Shown: positions 8,615 through 17,044 of the stretch, one piece after another
Position numbering within the stretch: the stretch's first letter is position 1
Layout of the letters: each line of letters starts with the position of its first letter
Assembly (NCBI GenBank): GCA_018920365.1
Contig: JAHLMM010000002.1
Span: 1-62,283, forward strand
Direction: 5' to 3'
DNA length: 62,283 nucleotides
DNA from: Candidatus Aenigmatarchaeota archaeon
GTDB taxonomy: Archaea; Aenigmatarchaeota; Aenigmatarchaeia; CG10238-14
Program-made: the position numbers and the translations under genes
Notes under the pieces: generated by a model
Seen by the model: the letters and a program-made list of their open reading frames with translations, nothing else
Told to the model about the DNA's origin: nothing
Databases searched by the model: none

Positions 8615-9292
8615 ATGAAAGTAGCAGTTATGTTTTCTGGAGGAAAAGACAGCACTAGAACTGCTCATTGGTGTATAGAAAAAGGTTATGATGTTAAGTG
8701 TTTGTTGACATTTGTACCATCAAACAAAGAGTCGTATATGTTTCACTCTGTTAATCTTAATATAACAAAATTATTGGCAAAATCAATGTCCTTACCAATA
8801 AAACAATTTAAAGTATCAGGTATCAAAGAAATAGAAGTTGAAGAAATGAAAAAAATAATAGAAAAAATTGATGTCGACGCAATAGCATGCGGCGGTATAA
8901 AAAGTGATTATCAAAAACAAAGAATAAAAAATGCATGTGATCTATGCAATAAACAATTCATAGCACCTTTTTGGCACTATGATGAAGAAAAGTTTTTAAG
9001 AGAATTGGTCGATTTGAAATTTGATGTTATTATTGTAAGTGTTTCATCATTTGGACTGACAAAACAATGGCTTGGTAGAAAATTGAATCATGAAACAATC
9101 GATGAATTAATAAAATTAAATAAAAAATATGGATTGAGTATTGTGTTTGAAGGTGGTGAGGGAGAGACACTTGTTCTAGATGCTCCAATGTTCAAAAAAA
9201 GGATAAAAATACTGGAGACAAGACAGCACTGGGATGAGAAAACATCAAGCGGTCATCTAGAAATAATCAAAGCTAAATTAGAAAATAAATAA
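8615..9292 (+). CDS. dph6: Diphthine--ammonia ligase
   Basis: A 225-aa member of the ATP_bind_4 family (Dph6). It catalyses the last step of diphthamide synthesis, ATP-dependent amidation of diphthine on elongation factor 2. The N-terminal PP-loop SGGKDST (residues 9-15) binds ATP. The family features ACGGIKSDYQKQR near 90-103 and FEGGEGETLVLDAPMFK near 183-199 are complete, and the protein ends at the usual point of the archaeal single-domain enzyme. The partner genes dph2 and dph5 are not in this window. Confidence 0.92.
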   Translation: MKVAVMFSGGKDSTRTAHWCIEKGYDVKCLLTFVPSNKESYMFHSVNLNITKLLAKSMSLPIKQFKVSGIKEIEVEEMKKIIEKIDVDAIACGGIKSDYQKQRIKNACDLCNKQFIAPFWHYDEEKFLRELVDLKFDVIIVSVSSFGLTKQWLGRKLNHETIDELIKLNKKYGLSIVFEGGEGETLVLDAPMFKKRIKILETRQHWDEKTSSGHLEIIKAKLENK

Positions 9293-9320
9293 TGTAATAC
9301 TATTTAAAATTAGACAACAT

Positions 9321-9668
9321 ATGAGTATTATGAAAAATTTTTGTGAAAATATTGCAAATGACTTTATACCATCAATAAGAGCATTAATAACAAGAGAGCT
9401 TGTTGAAAGATATGGGTTGACACAGAAAAAAGCTGCTGACCTACTAGAAATAACCCAACCAGCTGTTTCACAATATCTAAAAGAAGCCAGAGCATCAAAG
9501 GCAAAGAATTTTGCTAAAAACAAAGAATTAATGAAAATGATAGAGGAGTTAGCTTTTAGAATATACAACAATGATATAAAATCATCTGAAATATCGAAAA
9601 ATATATGTAAAATATGTGAAAAATATAGGAATAACAAGGACGAGTGTATTTTGTCAGACTTGAGCTGA
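9321..9668 (+). CDS. Archaeal HTH transcriptional regulator (COG2522-like)
   Basis: A 115-aa protein with a helix-turn-helix at about residues 25-57 (TRELVERYGLTQKKAADLLEITQPAVSQYLKE), followed by a helical tail containing ICKICEKY. The paired cysteines in the tail and the position of the HTH match the COG2522 group of archaeal regulators; the regulated genes are unknown. A second ATG (9330) gives MKNFCENIAND, which is also a plausible start. The 3' end overlaps the convergent surface-protein gene by 15 bases. Confidence 0.8.
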   Translation: MSIMKNFCENIANDFIPSIRALITRELVERYGLTQKKAADLLEITQPAVSQYLKEARASKAKNFAKNKELMKMIEELAFRIYNNDIKSSEISKNICKICEKYRNNKDECILSDLS

Positions 9669-12600
9669 TTTGGATTCTAGCTCTTTTTCCTTTTCCTTTA
9701 TCTGTTTTATCTCTTCTTCTAGCTCTTTTTCCTTTTCCTCAACTGTTTTTATCTCTTCTTCCAATTCTCTTATTTTCAAGTTTTCTTTTATTTCTTTCAA
9801 TTCGCTTTTTGCTGTACTCTTTCTTTTAGTTTTAACTTTGAAAACACCCCTCTTTTTAAGAGTATCAAAAACTGTATAGCCCAATGCAGAAACAAACAAA
9901 AATCCACTTGATGCTATAAGAGTTGTTGGCCAGTTAAAAGCAGCTTTAGGTTTTACAACATTCTCTTCTGTTATTTTTATATCATCTAATAATTTCTTAA
10001 CATCATTAAGCATTGAATAAGCTGATGAATAATCACCTTTATCAACATAAGCTCTCAATTGCTTGACATAGTTTTCAGCTAAATCTATTTTTGATTTTAC
10101 AGTCTCATTTGTTGAATTATAAAACTGTTTCAAATCTTGAATCCTTGTTTCAAAATCAGTTAGAGATTCGTTTATTATTTTTTTCAAATTTTCGCCTGGT
10201 ATAATCTTTAATGTGAATTGAAGTCTTTCTGTTTTATATTTGCTTTCTACATTTATTTGTCCTGTATAATCTTTAATATCTGCATTATCTGGAATCGTAA
10301 ATATTATTCTGTAAATATAATAATCGCCTGAAGATATTGTCTTTTCGGTCGGAGAAACAGTATACCAGCTTGTGTTTATTGATGATAAAGATAATTTAAT
10401 AGTTTGAATTTTTGAATAGCTGTTTGTTATTTTTATTTCCATTGATTTATTTTTTCCTTGCTCAACTGAAAATGTTGATGGATAAGAAACTGAAAAGTAG
10501 TTTATACTCTCTTCTTCCTGTTGTAATTGCTGCAATTCTTCAGCAACAGTTGTTGTTGTGACTTGCTGACTGCTCGATGTTGAAACTTTGAAGCTTATAT
10601 TAATAGCAGAAGGATCTAACCAACCAAATTGCGGAATTGCTCTTATACCTGACATACACGAACTAGCATTCTCGCTACCAGTTGTTATATCCCACATGAA
10701 TATACAAGATGAATAAGCTTCGGGTGTAAATGTAAAATTATAATCTGTTTTTGACGCTGTACATCCTATTTTATCTACAGTAACTATTTCATAACCAGAA
10801 CAGCTTTCATTGAATATAAGAGTATAAGCATTCTTTGCCTTCTCTCCATAATTAGTAACATTAACAGCAAATCTATAAGTCGTGCTTGCTGGTAAAGTTG
10901 ATGGTGTCGAATTTAACGCAATCATAACTAGAGCTGTGTTGTTTATAACAAGAGATGTGTTGTAAGATGTGCCTGAATATACTTTTCCATTTCTATTCCA
11001 TGTCAATCTTGCATAGGATTTATACAAACCACCTAATTTATTTGCAGGCACAGTAAAGTTGACTTCATAATCGCCGTTATAATACAATGGATTTGTACCG
11101 TTAGATATTGTAAGATTGCCTGATGATGGAACGCGATAGCTTACGTTAGCATGTTCAAGCCATAATTCAAAATTATTCAAACCTAATTCATTTCCAGCTT
11201 CTATTTCTGTACCATTTATGTAAAATGCTTTTAATCTCATTGTAACAATTTTATCACTGTTAGGATCTCTTACATAGACAGAGCCATCTTCTGTTTTTAT
11301 TTCACTTATATTCAAGTTAAGTTGATCAGTCAACTGAATTGACAATGTTATGTTGTAATTTTGATTTGGATGAGATTTTCCAAGACTGTCAAAATGTATC
11401 CATCCAACATAATTACCAACAGGTGCAGAGCTATTGAATGTTATGTTTACTGGAAAATTAATTGAAGAAAATGCTGGTATATAAGTGCTGGTGTTGTGGT
11501 AGATCGATATATAATTAGCCTGATTTGTAAGATTTGTTGATGTAACGCTTACATTCACAGGAATAGATCCTGTATTATTAAGCTGAAATATTATTTGAAT
11601 AAATGTGTCTTGGCCGTAATTGTGAGTTTTTGAATATTGACTTAAAGTAAAGCTGTTGTTTACAATTAAAACAGGTGTTGTTACATTAAAAGTTAAAGGA
11701 ACTCTAACAAAAGATCTTCTAGAATTATAAAAATCTATATATCCGCTGTAATTACCGTCAATAATATTTAGAGGAATCGTAAGATTGGCTTGAACTACAA
11801 CTTGTTCATTTTTATTTAGACTTGCTGTTGTCAAATTAGTGGTGATCATATTGTTGAAATATTGATATATTTTTACATTGTATGTTGTCAAAGGTGTATA
11901 ATTGATGACTTCTAACCTCCAAATACCAGGTTGAATATTGGTTGTAAAAACATATTCTTCTACAGAAACAGATGAATTCTTTGCAATGTTCTGTTTTTTA
12001 GATGAGGTAGACACAAGTTGATCGTCTCTGTATAACTTTAACAACAAACTGTTGTTAGATTCTACAGATGCTTTTAAAGAGTAAACTGCAGAAGAATTTG
12101 GAACAACAAATGTAAAGTTTGATGGTTTGCTGCTAGTGAACTCATCCAAATGATATATTGTTGGTGAATATGACAAAATATTTTCTTGATTTTGCCATAA
12201 ATTTGTTAATGTAACTGTTTTTAACTGACTTTGTGTTGCGTTCAAAACACCAAAATCAAGAATGTTTGAATAATTCAATCCATTAAACATAACACTTCCT
12301 TGATATGATGAGGACTGATTGCCTGATATTCTTATCTCCCAAAATTGGTTTTCAGGCAATCCTGTGTAAGTTAGCAACTCACTTGTATCGTTTATCGATT
12401 TTGTCTTTAACTGTCCATTAGAATCAAGCAAAAATACATCAACATCAACTGCGGATGTCAAATTAATGTTAACTGTACTTGCGTTTTCAATTAAACTTGT
12501 GTTAAAGTAATACGAGTGATACAGATTATCATATACACCATCAAAACTTGCTATATAATCATTTTGTAGTTGAGGGTTGTTAAAAGATGACAAAGGCAAA

Positions 12601-13046
12601 TCAACATAAACATTTAGAGAAACCTTTTCTGTATCATTTACACCAACAACATAATTGTTTGTATAATATCTACCAGGCTTGCAGTCTAAATTATGATTTT
12701 CATATAGCTTGACTGTTACATTATCACCAATAGACCCATAAATAGTGTTATTATAAGATGATTCATTTAGGTTGTAAACAACTAATCTGTGTCCTTGTTG
12801 CATTGACTGGCATTTTGTTTTCAAACTATTGTCTTGTGAATAGTATGCAGAAAGATAAGAAGTGTCATTCATTACATTAACTGTCAATCCATTTTGATTT
12901 ATGTACAAATAAATGTTTGAAGAGAAATTATTTGTCCAATTTAATCTTATAATTTCAGGTACTACTTGAAAATGATTATTTGGGCTTGAAAGTGCATAAA
13001 CTGTAGCTAACAAAAGTATCAATGACAACAAAATCAATACACGCAT
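9654..13046 (-). CDS. Large surface-anchored glycoprotein-like protein
   Basis: An 1130-aa exported protein. It has a signal peptide (MRVLILLSLILLLATVYA), then about 1000 extracellular residues very rich in Asn, Ser and Thr with many N-x-S/T sequons. Beta-sandwich segments recur, including a C-terminal NEW3/COG1361-like one (YPSTFSVEQGKNKSMEIKI near residue 880). A short helical stretch (about 975-1040) precedes a membrane helix near 1055-1080. The cytoplasmic tail is basic and then a coiled coil built from KEKELEEEI repeats. This layout fits an S-layer or adhesion protein anchored by one C-terminal helix. The role of the inner coiled coil is unknown. Confidence 0.8.
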   Translation of the reverse strand: MRVLILLSLILLLATVYALSSPNNHFQVVPEIIRLNWTNNFSSNIYLYINQNGLTVNVMNDTSYLSAYYSQDNSLKTKCQSMQQGHRLVVYNLNESSYNNTIYGSIGDNVTVKLYENHNLDCKPGRYYTNNYVVGVNDTEKVSLNVYVDLPLSSFNNPQLQNDYIASFDGVYDNLYHSYYFNTSLIENASTVNINLTSAVDVDVFLLDSNGQLKTKSINDTSELLTYTGLPENQFWEIRISGNQSSSYQGSVMFNGLNYSNILDFGVLNATQSQLKTVTLTNLWQNQENILSYSPTIYHLDEFTSSKPSNFTFVVPNSSAVYSLKASVESNNSLLLKLYRDDQLVSTSSKKQNIAKNSSVSVEEYVFTTNIQPGIWRLEVINYTPLTTYNVKIYQYFNNMITTNLTTASLNKNEQVVVQANLTIPLNIIDGNYSGYIDFYNSRRSFVRVPLTFNVTTPVLIVNNSFTLSQYSKTHNYGQDTFIQIIFQLNNTGSIPVNVSVTSTNLTNQANYISIYHNTSTYIPAFSSINFPVNITFNSSAPVGNYVGWIHFDSLGKSHPNQNYNITLSIQLTDQLNLNISEIKTEDGSVYVRDPNSDKIVTMRLKAFYINGTEIEAGNELGLNNFELWLEHANVSYRVPSSGNLTISNGTNPLYYNGDYEVNFTVPANKLGGLYKSYARLTWNRNGKVYSGTSYNTSLVINNTALVMIALNSTPSTLPASTTYRFAVNVTNYGEKAKNAYTLIFNESCSGYEIVTVDKIGCTASKTDYNFTFTPEAYSSCIFMWDITTGSENASSCMSGIRAIPQFGWLDPSAINISFKVSTSSSQQVTTTTVAEELQQLQQEEESINYFSVSYPSTFSVEQGKNKSMEIKITNSYSKIQTIKLSLSSINTSWYTVSPTEKTISSGDYYIYRIIFTIPDNADIKDYTGQINVESKYKTERLQFTLKIIPGENLKKIINESLTDFETRIQDLKQFYNSTNETVKSKIDLAENYVKQLRAYVDKGDYSSAYSMLNDVKKLLDDIKITEENVVKPKAAFNWPTTLIASSGFLFVSALGYTVFDTLKKRGVFKVKTKRKSTAKSELKEIKENLKIRELEEEIKTVEEKEKELEEEIKQIKEKEKELESKSAQV

Positions 13047-13093
13047 AAATACCTACTAAATATATTACTCATCTTAATTAAATAATATTTTCT

Positions 13094-14266
13094 TTAATTT
13101 TTCTTCATAAATCCTTCTAATTTGTTAAATGCTTCTTCCATAACATCTATTGGTGGCAATATTATTGACCTGAAATGATTTTTTCCATATCTTTGGCCAA
13201 AACCAGAGCCGTAAGGAAAGATTATGCCAGTATTTCTCAAAACATCAAGACAAAATTCTTTGTCATTGTTCCATCTTCCTTTGATATCGACCTTTGGAAA
13301 TATGTAAAATGCCCCCTTAGGTTTTACAGCACTTAATCTGTTTATTTCATTAAATCTTTTGAATGCATATTCGCCTCTTTCTTTTAATTTTTTGTTTATT
13401 TCTTGTATGTGTGATCTCTCTGAAAAAGCCTTTGAGCATGCCTTCATTACAGGTGTGGATGCGCATAATCTATTTCTTGCCAAAGAATTGACAACTGCTT
13501 TCAAGTTATTGATTTTTCCTGTTGGATCTTGGAAATACATATAACCTAAACGCCAACCAGGAATTAAATATGATTTTGAAAATCCATTCAATATTATAGT
13601 TGGTACGTCTCTTGCTATGGACGCCATACCAGCATAAAAAGCATTGTCAAATATTAGCTCGTCATATATTTCATCTGAAATTATTGGTACTTTGAATTCT
13701 GCTGCTATGTCAACTATTTGCTTTAATAATGATTTGTGATAAACAGCACCAGTTGGGTTGTTTGGGTTTATGACAACAATAAACTTTGTGTTTTTTGTTA
13801 TAGCTTTTCTTAAACTATCCAAGTCAGGCTCCCATTCTTTTTCTTCATCTAATTTGTATGTATTTATACTGCCACCAAAAAACTTTATTATTCCTATATA
13901 CGGAGCATATGAAGGTTCTGGTAGCAGCACTTCATCCTTTTTTGATGAAATAGAAGAAGCAAACAAGAAAAACAGACCTTCGCTTATCCCTTGTGTGACC
14001 AAAACATCTTCTTTTGCTATATGAGCATCATTTTTTTCCCTCTCCCTCTTAATTATAGCATCTATTAATTCGCTGTCGCCTTCAGAATCAGAATAGTGTC
14101 CTGCTTTTTGTTTTACTGCATCTATTAAAGCATTTTTCAGAAATTCTGGAGTATCGAAATCAAACTTGTTAGGATCGCCTATGTTAAATGGGTAAATTTT
14201 CTTGTCTTTTATCTTTCTAGCCTCAATTACCATATCTCTTATTGGATTTTCAATTGGTTTTCTCAT
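13094..14266 (-). CDS. Class I/II aminotransferase, alanine aminotransferase type
   Basis: A 390-aa PLP-dependent fold type I enzyme. The N-terminal part (IENPIRDMVIEARK, NIGDPNKFDFDTPEFLK, HYSDSEGDSELIDAI) matches the archaeal alanine aminotransferase group known from Pyrococcus. Cofactor residues are visible: NPNNPTG (N170), SDEIYDEL (D198, Y201), the Schiff-base lysine in NGFSKSYLIPGWRLGY (K231) and R239. The likely reaction is alanine plus 2-oxoglutarate to pyruvate plus glutamate; other amino acids cannot be excluded. The ATG at 14266 lies next to the sRNA promoter on the opposite strand. Confidence 0.9.
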   Translation of the reverse strand: MRKPIENPIRDMVIEARKIKDKKIYPFNIGDPNKFDFDTPEFLKNALIDAVKQKAGHYSDSEGDSELIDAIIKREREKNDAHIAKEDVLVTQGISEGLFFLFASSISSKKDEVLLPEPSYAPYIGIIKFFGGSINTYKLDEEKEWEPDLDSLRKAITKNTKFIVVINPNNPTGAVYHKSLLKQIVDIAAEFKVPIISDEIYDELIFDNAFYAGMASIARDVPTIILNGFSKSYLIPGWRLGYMYFQDPTGKINNLKAVVNSLARNRLCASTPVMKACSKAFSERSHIQEINKKLKERGEYAFKRFNEINRLSAVKPKGAFYIFPKVDIKGRWNNDKEFCLDVLRNTGIIFPYGSGFGQRYGKNHFRSIILPPIDVMEEAFNKLEGFMKKN

Positions 14267-14313
14267 TAAATCACAAAATTAATTGATTTATTAAAAAATT
14301 AAAATATTGAGAG

Positions 14314-14321
14314 TATAAATA
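14314..14321 (+). promoter_or_regulatory. TATA box of the C/D-box sRNA gene
   Basis: TATAAATA lies about 20 to 25 bases before the predicted RNA 5' end at about 14337-14340, the expected archaeal spacing. Confidence 0.55.
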
Positions 14322-14334
14322 AATATGAGCTTTA

Positions 14335-14395
14335 AACCCGATGAAGACTGACAGGCGGACTGAAATAATGAAGATTCCTTTAAGTTCAGAGGGGA
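14335..14395 (+). ncRNA. C/D-box guide sRNA (predicted 16S rRNA 2'-O-methylation guide)
   Basis: This sits in the 135-base gap between two minus-strand genes. A terminal stem CCC (14337-14339)/GGG (14391-14393) encloses box C GATGA (14340-14344) and box D CAGA (14387-14390). Their k-turn still forms, with a U-A pair in place of U-U. Inner boxes are D' CTGA (14360-14363) and C' TAATGA (14366-14371). The D guide ATTCCTTTAAGTT (14374-14386) is complementary over 13 bases to the archaeal 16S segment AACUUAAAGGAAU; the base five before box D pairs with U912 (E. coli numbering). The D' guide TGACAGGCGG (14349-14358) matches 16S 1399-1408 with one A-C mismatch, placing C1402 at the target position. 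The rRNA sequences are from memory. Confidence 0.75.
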
Positions 14396-14401
14396 GGTGA
14401 C

Positions 14402-15748
14402 TCATCTGCATGTTTCAATATATTCAAAATGCATTGGATCAAAACTGCACCAATATCTTCCGCCCCATCTAAATCCTGATGATTCAAATGCTTCAACTAC
14501 TTCTGGTGGAATATCTATAATACATGAAGGATTATTGCATGGATCAGGATCATTAACATTTCCCCAATTTGTATTTACATTCAGATCAATAGCCAACCCA
14601 AAAGAATGAGGACTTAAAACCGTTGGGTTGTTAACATTATACCTAAAATTATAACTACCGCCATTTACAAAAGTATATGTTCCACTTGGGAAATAATATG
14701 TCCTGCCACTGTGTGGATATTTGTTTAATTTAGATTCCACTTCTGCAAATTTTGAAACTAGTCTTTTGTTTACTGTTATTTTCATGCCGACAAAATCTAT
14801 TGTCTGAAGCTGGCTTTCTATTTCACTTTTCAAATCATTCCATGTTTGAGTATCATAAACATTTAGATAATTTGACGATGGGTTGTGAATGCTTTCGTAC
14901 ATGCAAATTGTGCTGTCGCATGAATCTATATCTGCTGGATTTGTATTTGAATTTTTTACATTATTTGGGCAAGGTGGATATGGTACACCATTTTTTTCTC
15001 TGTTTATCATGCAAGGATTATATGGGCATGTCATATCTCCGCCTTTTTTACATGAATTTAATGTTATTTGACTTTGCTGTTTGCAAAAGTTATCATTATT
15101 ATCAATTAATCCATTACAATCATTGTCAATTCCGTCAGAACATGAAAATTCAACAGTAGACTTGCAGTATTTGCACCAATCGCTGTTTGAAGGGTTTGAA
15201 GTAGTTGGCGGTTGACACAAACTACAATCGATTTGAGTTTCACAGATACATTCATTGCATAAAGTATTACCTGTGCAAGTACCAAAGTTATTTGCTTGAC
15301 AGACAGTTGCATCACCGTCACAAAATTCTGTCCCCTCTACTATATTATTACCACAATATCCTTCGTTAATAACAGATATTTCTTGCTTGCTATAGTCATA
15401 TCTTAATTTTATTTTGTAAAAGGTGTTTTCATTCAAATCAAAATTCAAATAAGATTTTACGTTGAAATTTTTTGAAATACTTTCAATATCTTTGTTTGTT
15501 ATTTTCTCTCTAGAATTAACTGTTATTGAATAACAATCAACAGAATTTGGTTCTTTGCCGTAATCATGTTTTGACCAACAATTAGATGCGCACAATGTAA
15601 GATAGTCTTTTATATCTGTTTTACTACCAGTTATATTTTCAAAGCATTTTGCTGTTGATGATGATTTGGAAAGAAATATAAAGAGAAGCAGTGCTGCTAT
15701 TGGTATTACAACTAAAACAATAGTTGATATCAACTTTCCTGCTTCCAA
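14402..15748 (-). CDS. Membrane-anchored M15 peptidase with cysteine-rich repeats
   Basis: A 448-aa protein. An N-terminal membrane anchor (about 7-27) leads to a region with SYLNFDLNENTFYKIKLRY. Then come cysteine-rich segments: GYCGNNIVEGTEFCDGD, as in DUF4215-type disulfide repeats, and CSDGIDNDCNGLIDNNDNFC, as in MopE/thrombospondin-type calcium loops. The C-terminal domain is a peptidase M15 of the VanY/L,D-endopeptidase group: SPHSFGLAIDLN gives zinc ligands H381 and D388, and DPMHFE gives H440. M15 enzymes cut D-Ala-containing peptide cross-links of bacterial peptidoglycan. An archaeon lacks that wall, so the substrate may be a neighbouring bacterium or another peptide; this is inference. 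Confidence 0.85.
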   Translation of the reverse strand: MEAGKLISTIVLVVIPIAALLLFIFLSKSSSTAKCFENITGSKTDIKDYLTLCASNCWSKHDYGKEPNSVDCYSITVNSREKITNKDIESISKNFNVKSYLNFDLNENTFYKIKLRYDYSKQEISVINEGYCGNNIVEGTEFCDGDATVCQANNFGTCTGNTLCNECICETQIDCSLCQPPTTSNPSNSDWCKYCKSTVEFSCSDGIDNDCNGLIDNNDNFCKQQSQITLNSCKKGGDMTCPYNPCMINREKNGVPYPPCPNNVKNSNTNPADIDSCDSTICMYESIHNPSSNYLNVYDTQTWNDLKSEIESQLQTIDFVGMKITVNKRLVSKFAEVESKLNKYPHSGRTYYFPSGTYTFVNGGSYNFRYNVNNPTVLSPHSFGLAIDLNVNTNWGNVNDPDPCNNPSCIIDIPPEVVEAFESSGFRWGGRYWCSFDPMHFEYIETCR

Positions 15749-15789
15749 AAGAACACCTTTAAAATAATTTGATTAAGATAAAATAAAAA

Positions 15790-16137
15790 TTATCTTTTTG
15801 AAACAGCTTCAAATGGTAATAGAACATTTCCATATTGAGTATCTTTCAAAAGATGTCTTTCTATGTCTTTTATATCATTAGAATAATAAACTATGTAAAA
15901 TTGTCTATTTCCATATTGATCAATATAATCTACTATCAAAACAAAATGTTCTCCTTTTTTAGATGAAACTTTATAAACACCTATCTGTCCTTCGCCTGGA
16001 ATTATTCTACCAACCAGCCATGGTTTATAAGTTATAGTTTCTTCAACTTTATATTTACGATGTTTATATTTAAACTCTTCTATCTCCACACCATCTGGCT
16101 TTGGTACATATTTGACTCCGAATAGCTGCTCTTTCAT
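15790..16137 (-). CDS. Unknown 115-aa protein
   Basis: I do not recognise this. The protein is beta-rich and charged (YVPKPDGVEIEEFKYKHRKY, later ILPGEG-like turn and HFVLIVDYIDQYGNRQFYIV) with no signal peptide, membrane helix or metal motif. The ATG at 16137 is preferred because GTGGTTTTT upstream resembles the ribosome-binding pattern seen at other genes here; a GTG at 16146 is in the same frame. It is divergent from sufC, and a 41-base gap follows before the M15 peptidase gene on the same strand. Confidence 0.6.
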   Translation of the reverse strand: MKEQLFGVKYVPKPDGVEIEEFKYKHRKYKVEETITYKPWLVGRIIPGEGQIGVYKVSSKKGEHFVLIVDYIDQYGNRQFYIVYYSNDIKDIERHLLKDTQYGNVLLPFEAVSKR

Positions 16138-16186
16138 AAAAACCACATTATATTAAAAGTTTAAATAATATACCATAAAAATTAAA

Positions 16187-16195
16187 TATTTATAA
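16187..16195 (+). promoter_or_regulatory. TATA-like box for sufC
   Basis: TATTTATAA is centred about 21 bases before the ATG at 16212; no Shine-Dalgarno motif is present, so the transcript is probably leaderless. Confidence 0.4.
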
Positions 16196-16211
16196 CGCTG
16201 TTATATATTGG

Positions 16212-16991
16212 ATGTCTAAGTTAGAAATAAAAGACTTGTATGTTTCGGTTGAAGGTAAAGAAATACTCAAAGGTGTCAACCTAAAAATTGAGCAAGGCCA
16301 AATTCATGCAATAATGGGACCTAATGGTGCTGGTAAAAGCACATTAAGCTATGCGATAATGGGTCATCCAAGATATAAAATAACAAAAGGCAAAATCATT
16401 TTGGATGGTGAAGATATAACTGATTTACCTGCAGATGAAAAAGCAAAAAAAGGTTTGTTTTTAGCATTTCAATATCCTGTTGCTATTCCTGGTTTAACAT
16501 TATCAAATTTCTTGAGACATGCATATAACTCTGTTAAAGGAAAGGACGTTACAAACAAGGGTGAGGAGCTTTTATCTACACTACAATTTCAGAAAATATT
16601 GAAGCAAAAAATGAAATTACTCAAAATGAAAGAAGAATTTGCTAACAGATATTTGAATGATGGATTTTCAGGAGGTGAAAAGAAAAAAGCTGAGATATTG
16701 CAGTTAGCTGTTTTAGAGCCAAAATTCGCATTTCTAGATGAAACTGATTCAGGATTAGATGTAGATGCTTTGAAAGTAGTTTCGAATGGTGTGAACAAGC
16801 TTGTCGGCCCACATCTAGGCGTTGTCGTGATCACACACTATCAAAGAATGTTAAAGTACATAAAGCCTGATTATGTTCATATAATGTTTAATGGTAAGAT
16901 AATAAAAACAGGCGATTACAAGCTCGCTGAAGAATTAGAAGAAAGGGGATATGAAGAAATTATAAAATATGCAGAAAATATTCACAATTGA
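16212..16991 (+). CDS. sufC: Fe-S cluster assembly ATPase SufC
   Basis: A 259-aa ABC ATPase with the SufC signature set: Walker A GPNGAGKST, Q-loop AFQYPVAIPG, signature FSGGEKKKAEILQ and the distinctive Walker B FLDETDSGLDVDALK. It also has an H-loop VVITHYQRMLKYIKPDYVHIM. SufC powers the SufBCD scaffold that builds iron-sulfur clusters in the cytoplasm. SufB and SufD are not adjacent; the next gene is a recombinase, so sufC stands alone here. Length and motif order are normal. Confidence 0.94.
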   Translation: MSKLEIKDLYVSVEGKEILKGVNLKIEQGQIHAIMGPNGAGKSTLSYAIMGHPRYKITKGKIILDGEDITDLPADEKAKKGLFLAFQYPVAIPGLTLSNFLRHAYNSVKGKDVTNKGEELLSTLQFQKILKQKMKLLKMKEEFANRYLNDGFSGGEKKKAEILQLAVLEPKFAFLDETDSGLDVDALKVVSNGVNKLVGPHLGVVVITHYQRMLKYIKPDYVHIMFNGKIIKTGDYKLAEELEERGYEEIIKYAENIHN

Positions 16992-17044
16992 ATTTTTAAC
17001 GCATATTTCTATTTAATAGCAAAATGATATAATATTATAACATT

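Noticed and set aside
14345-14363. CTGA at 14348-14351 as the D' box of the sRNA
   Set aside because: It would leave a guide of only three bases. The CTGA at 14360-14363 leaves a 15-base guide and is followed at once by C'.
14402-15748. Bacterial origin of the contig, because of M15, 3D-domain and Tgt genes
   Set aside because: These genes are interleaved with clearly archaeal information-processing genes of the same base composition.
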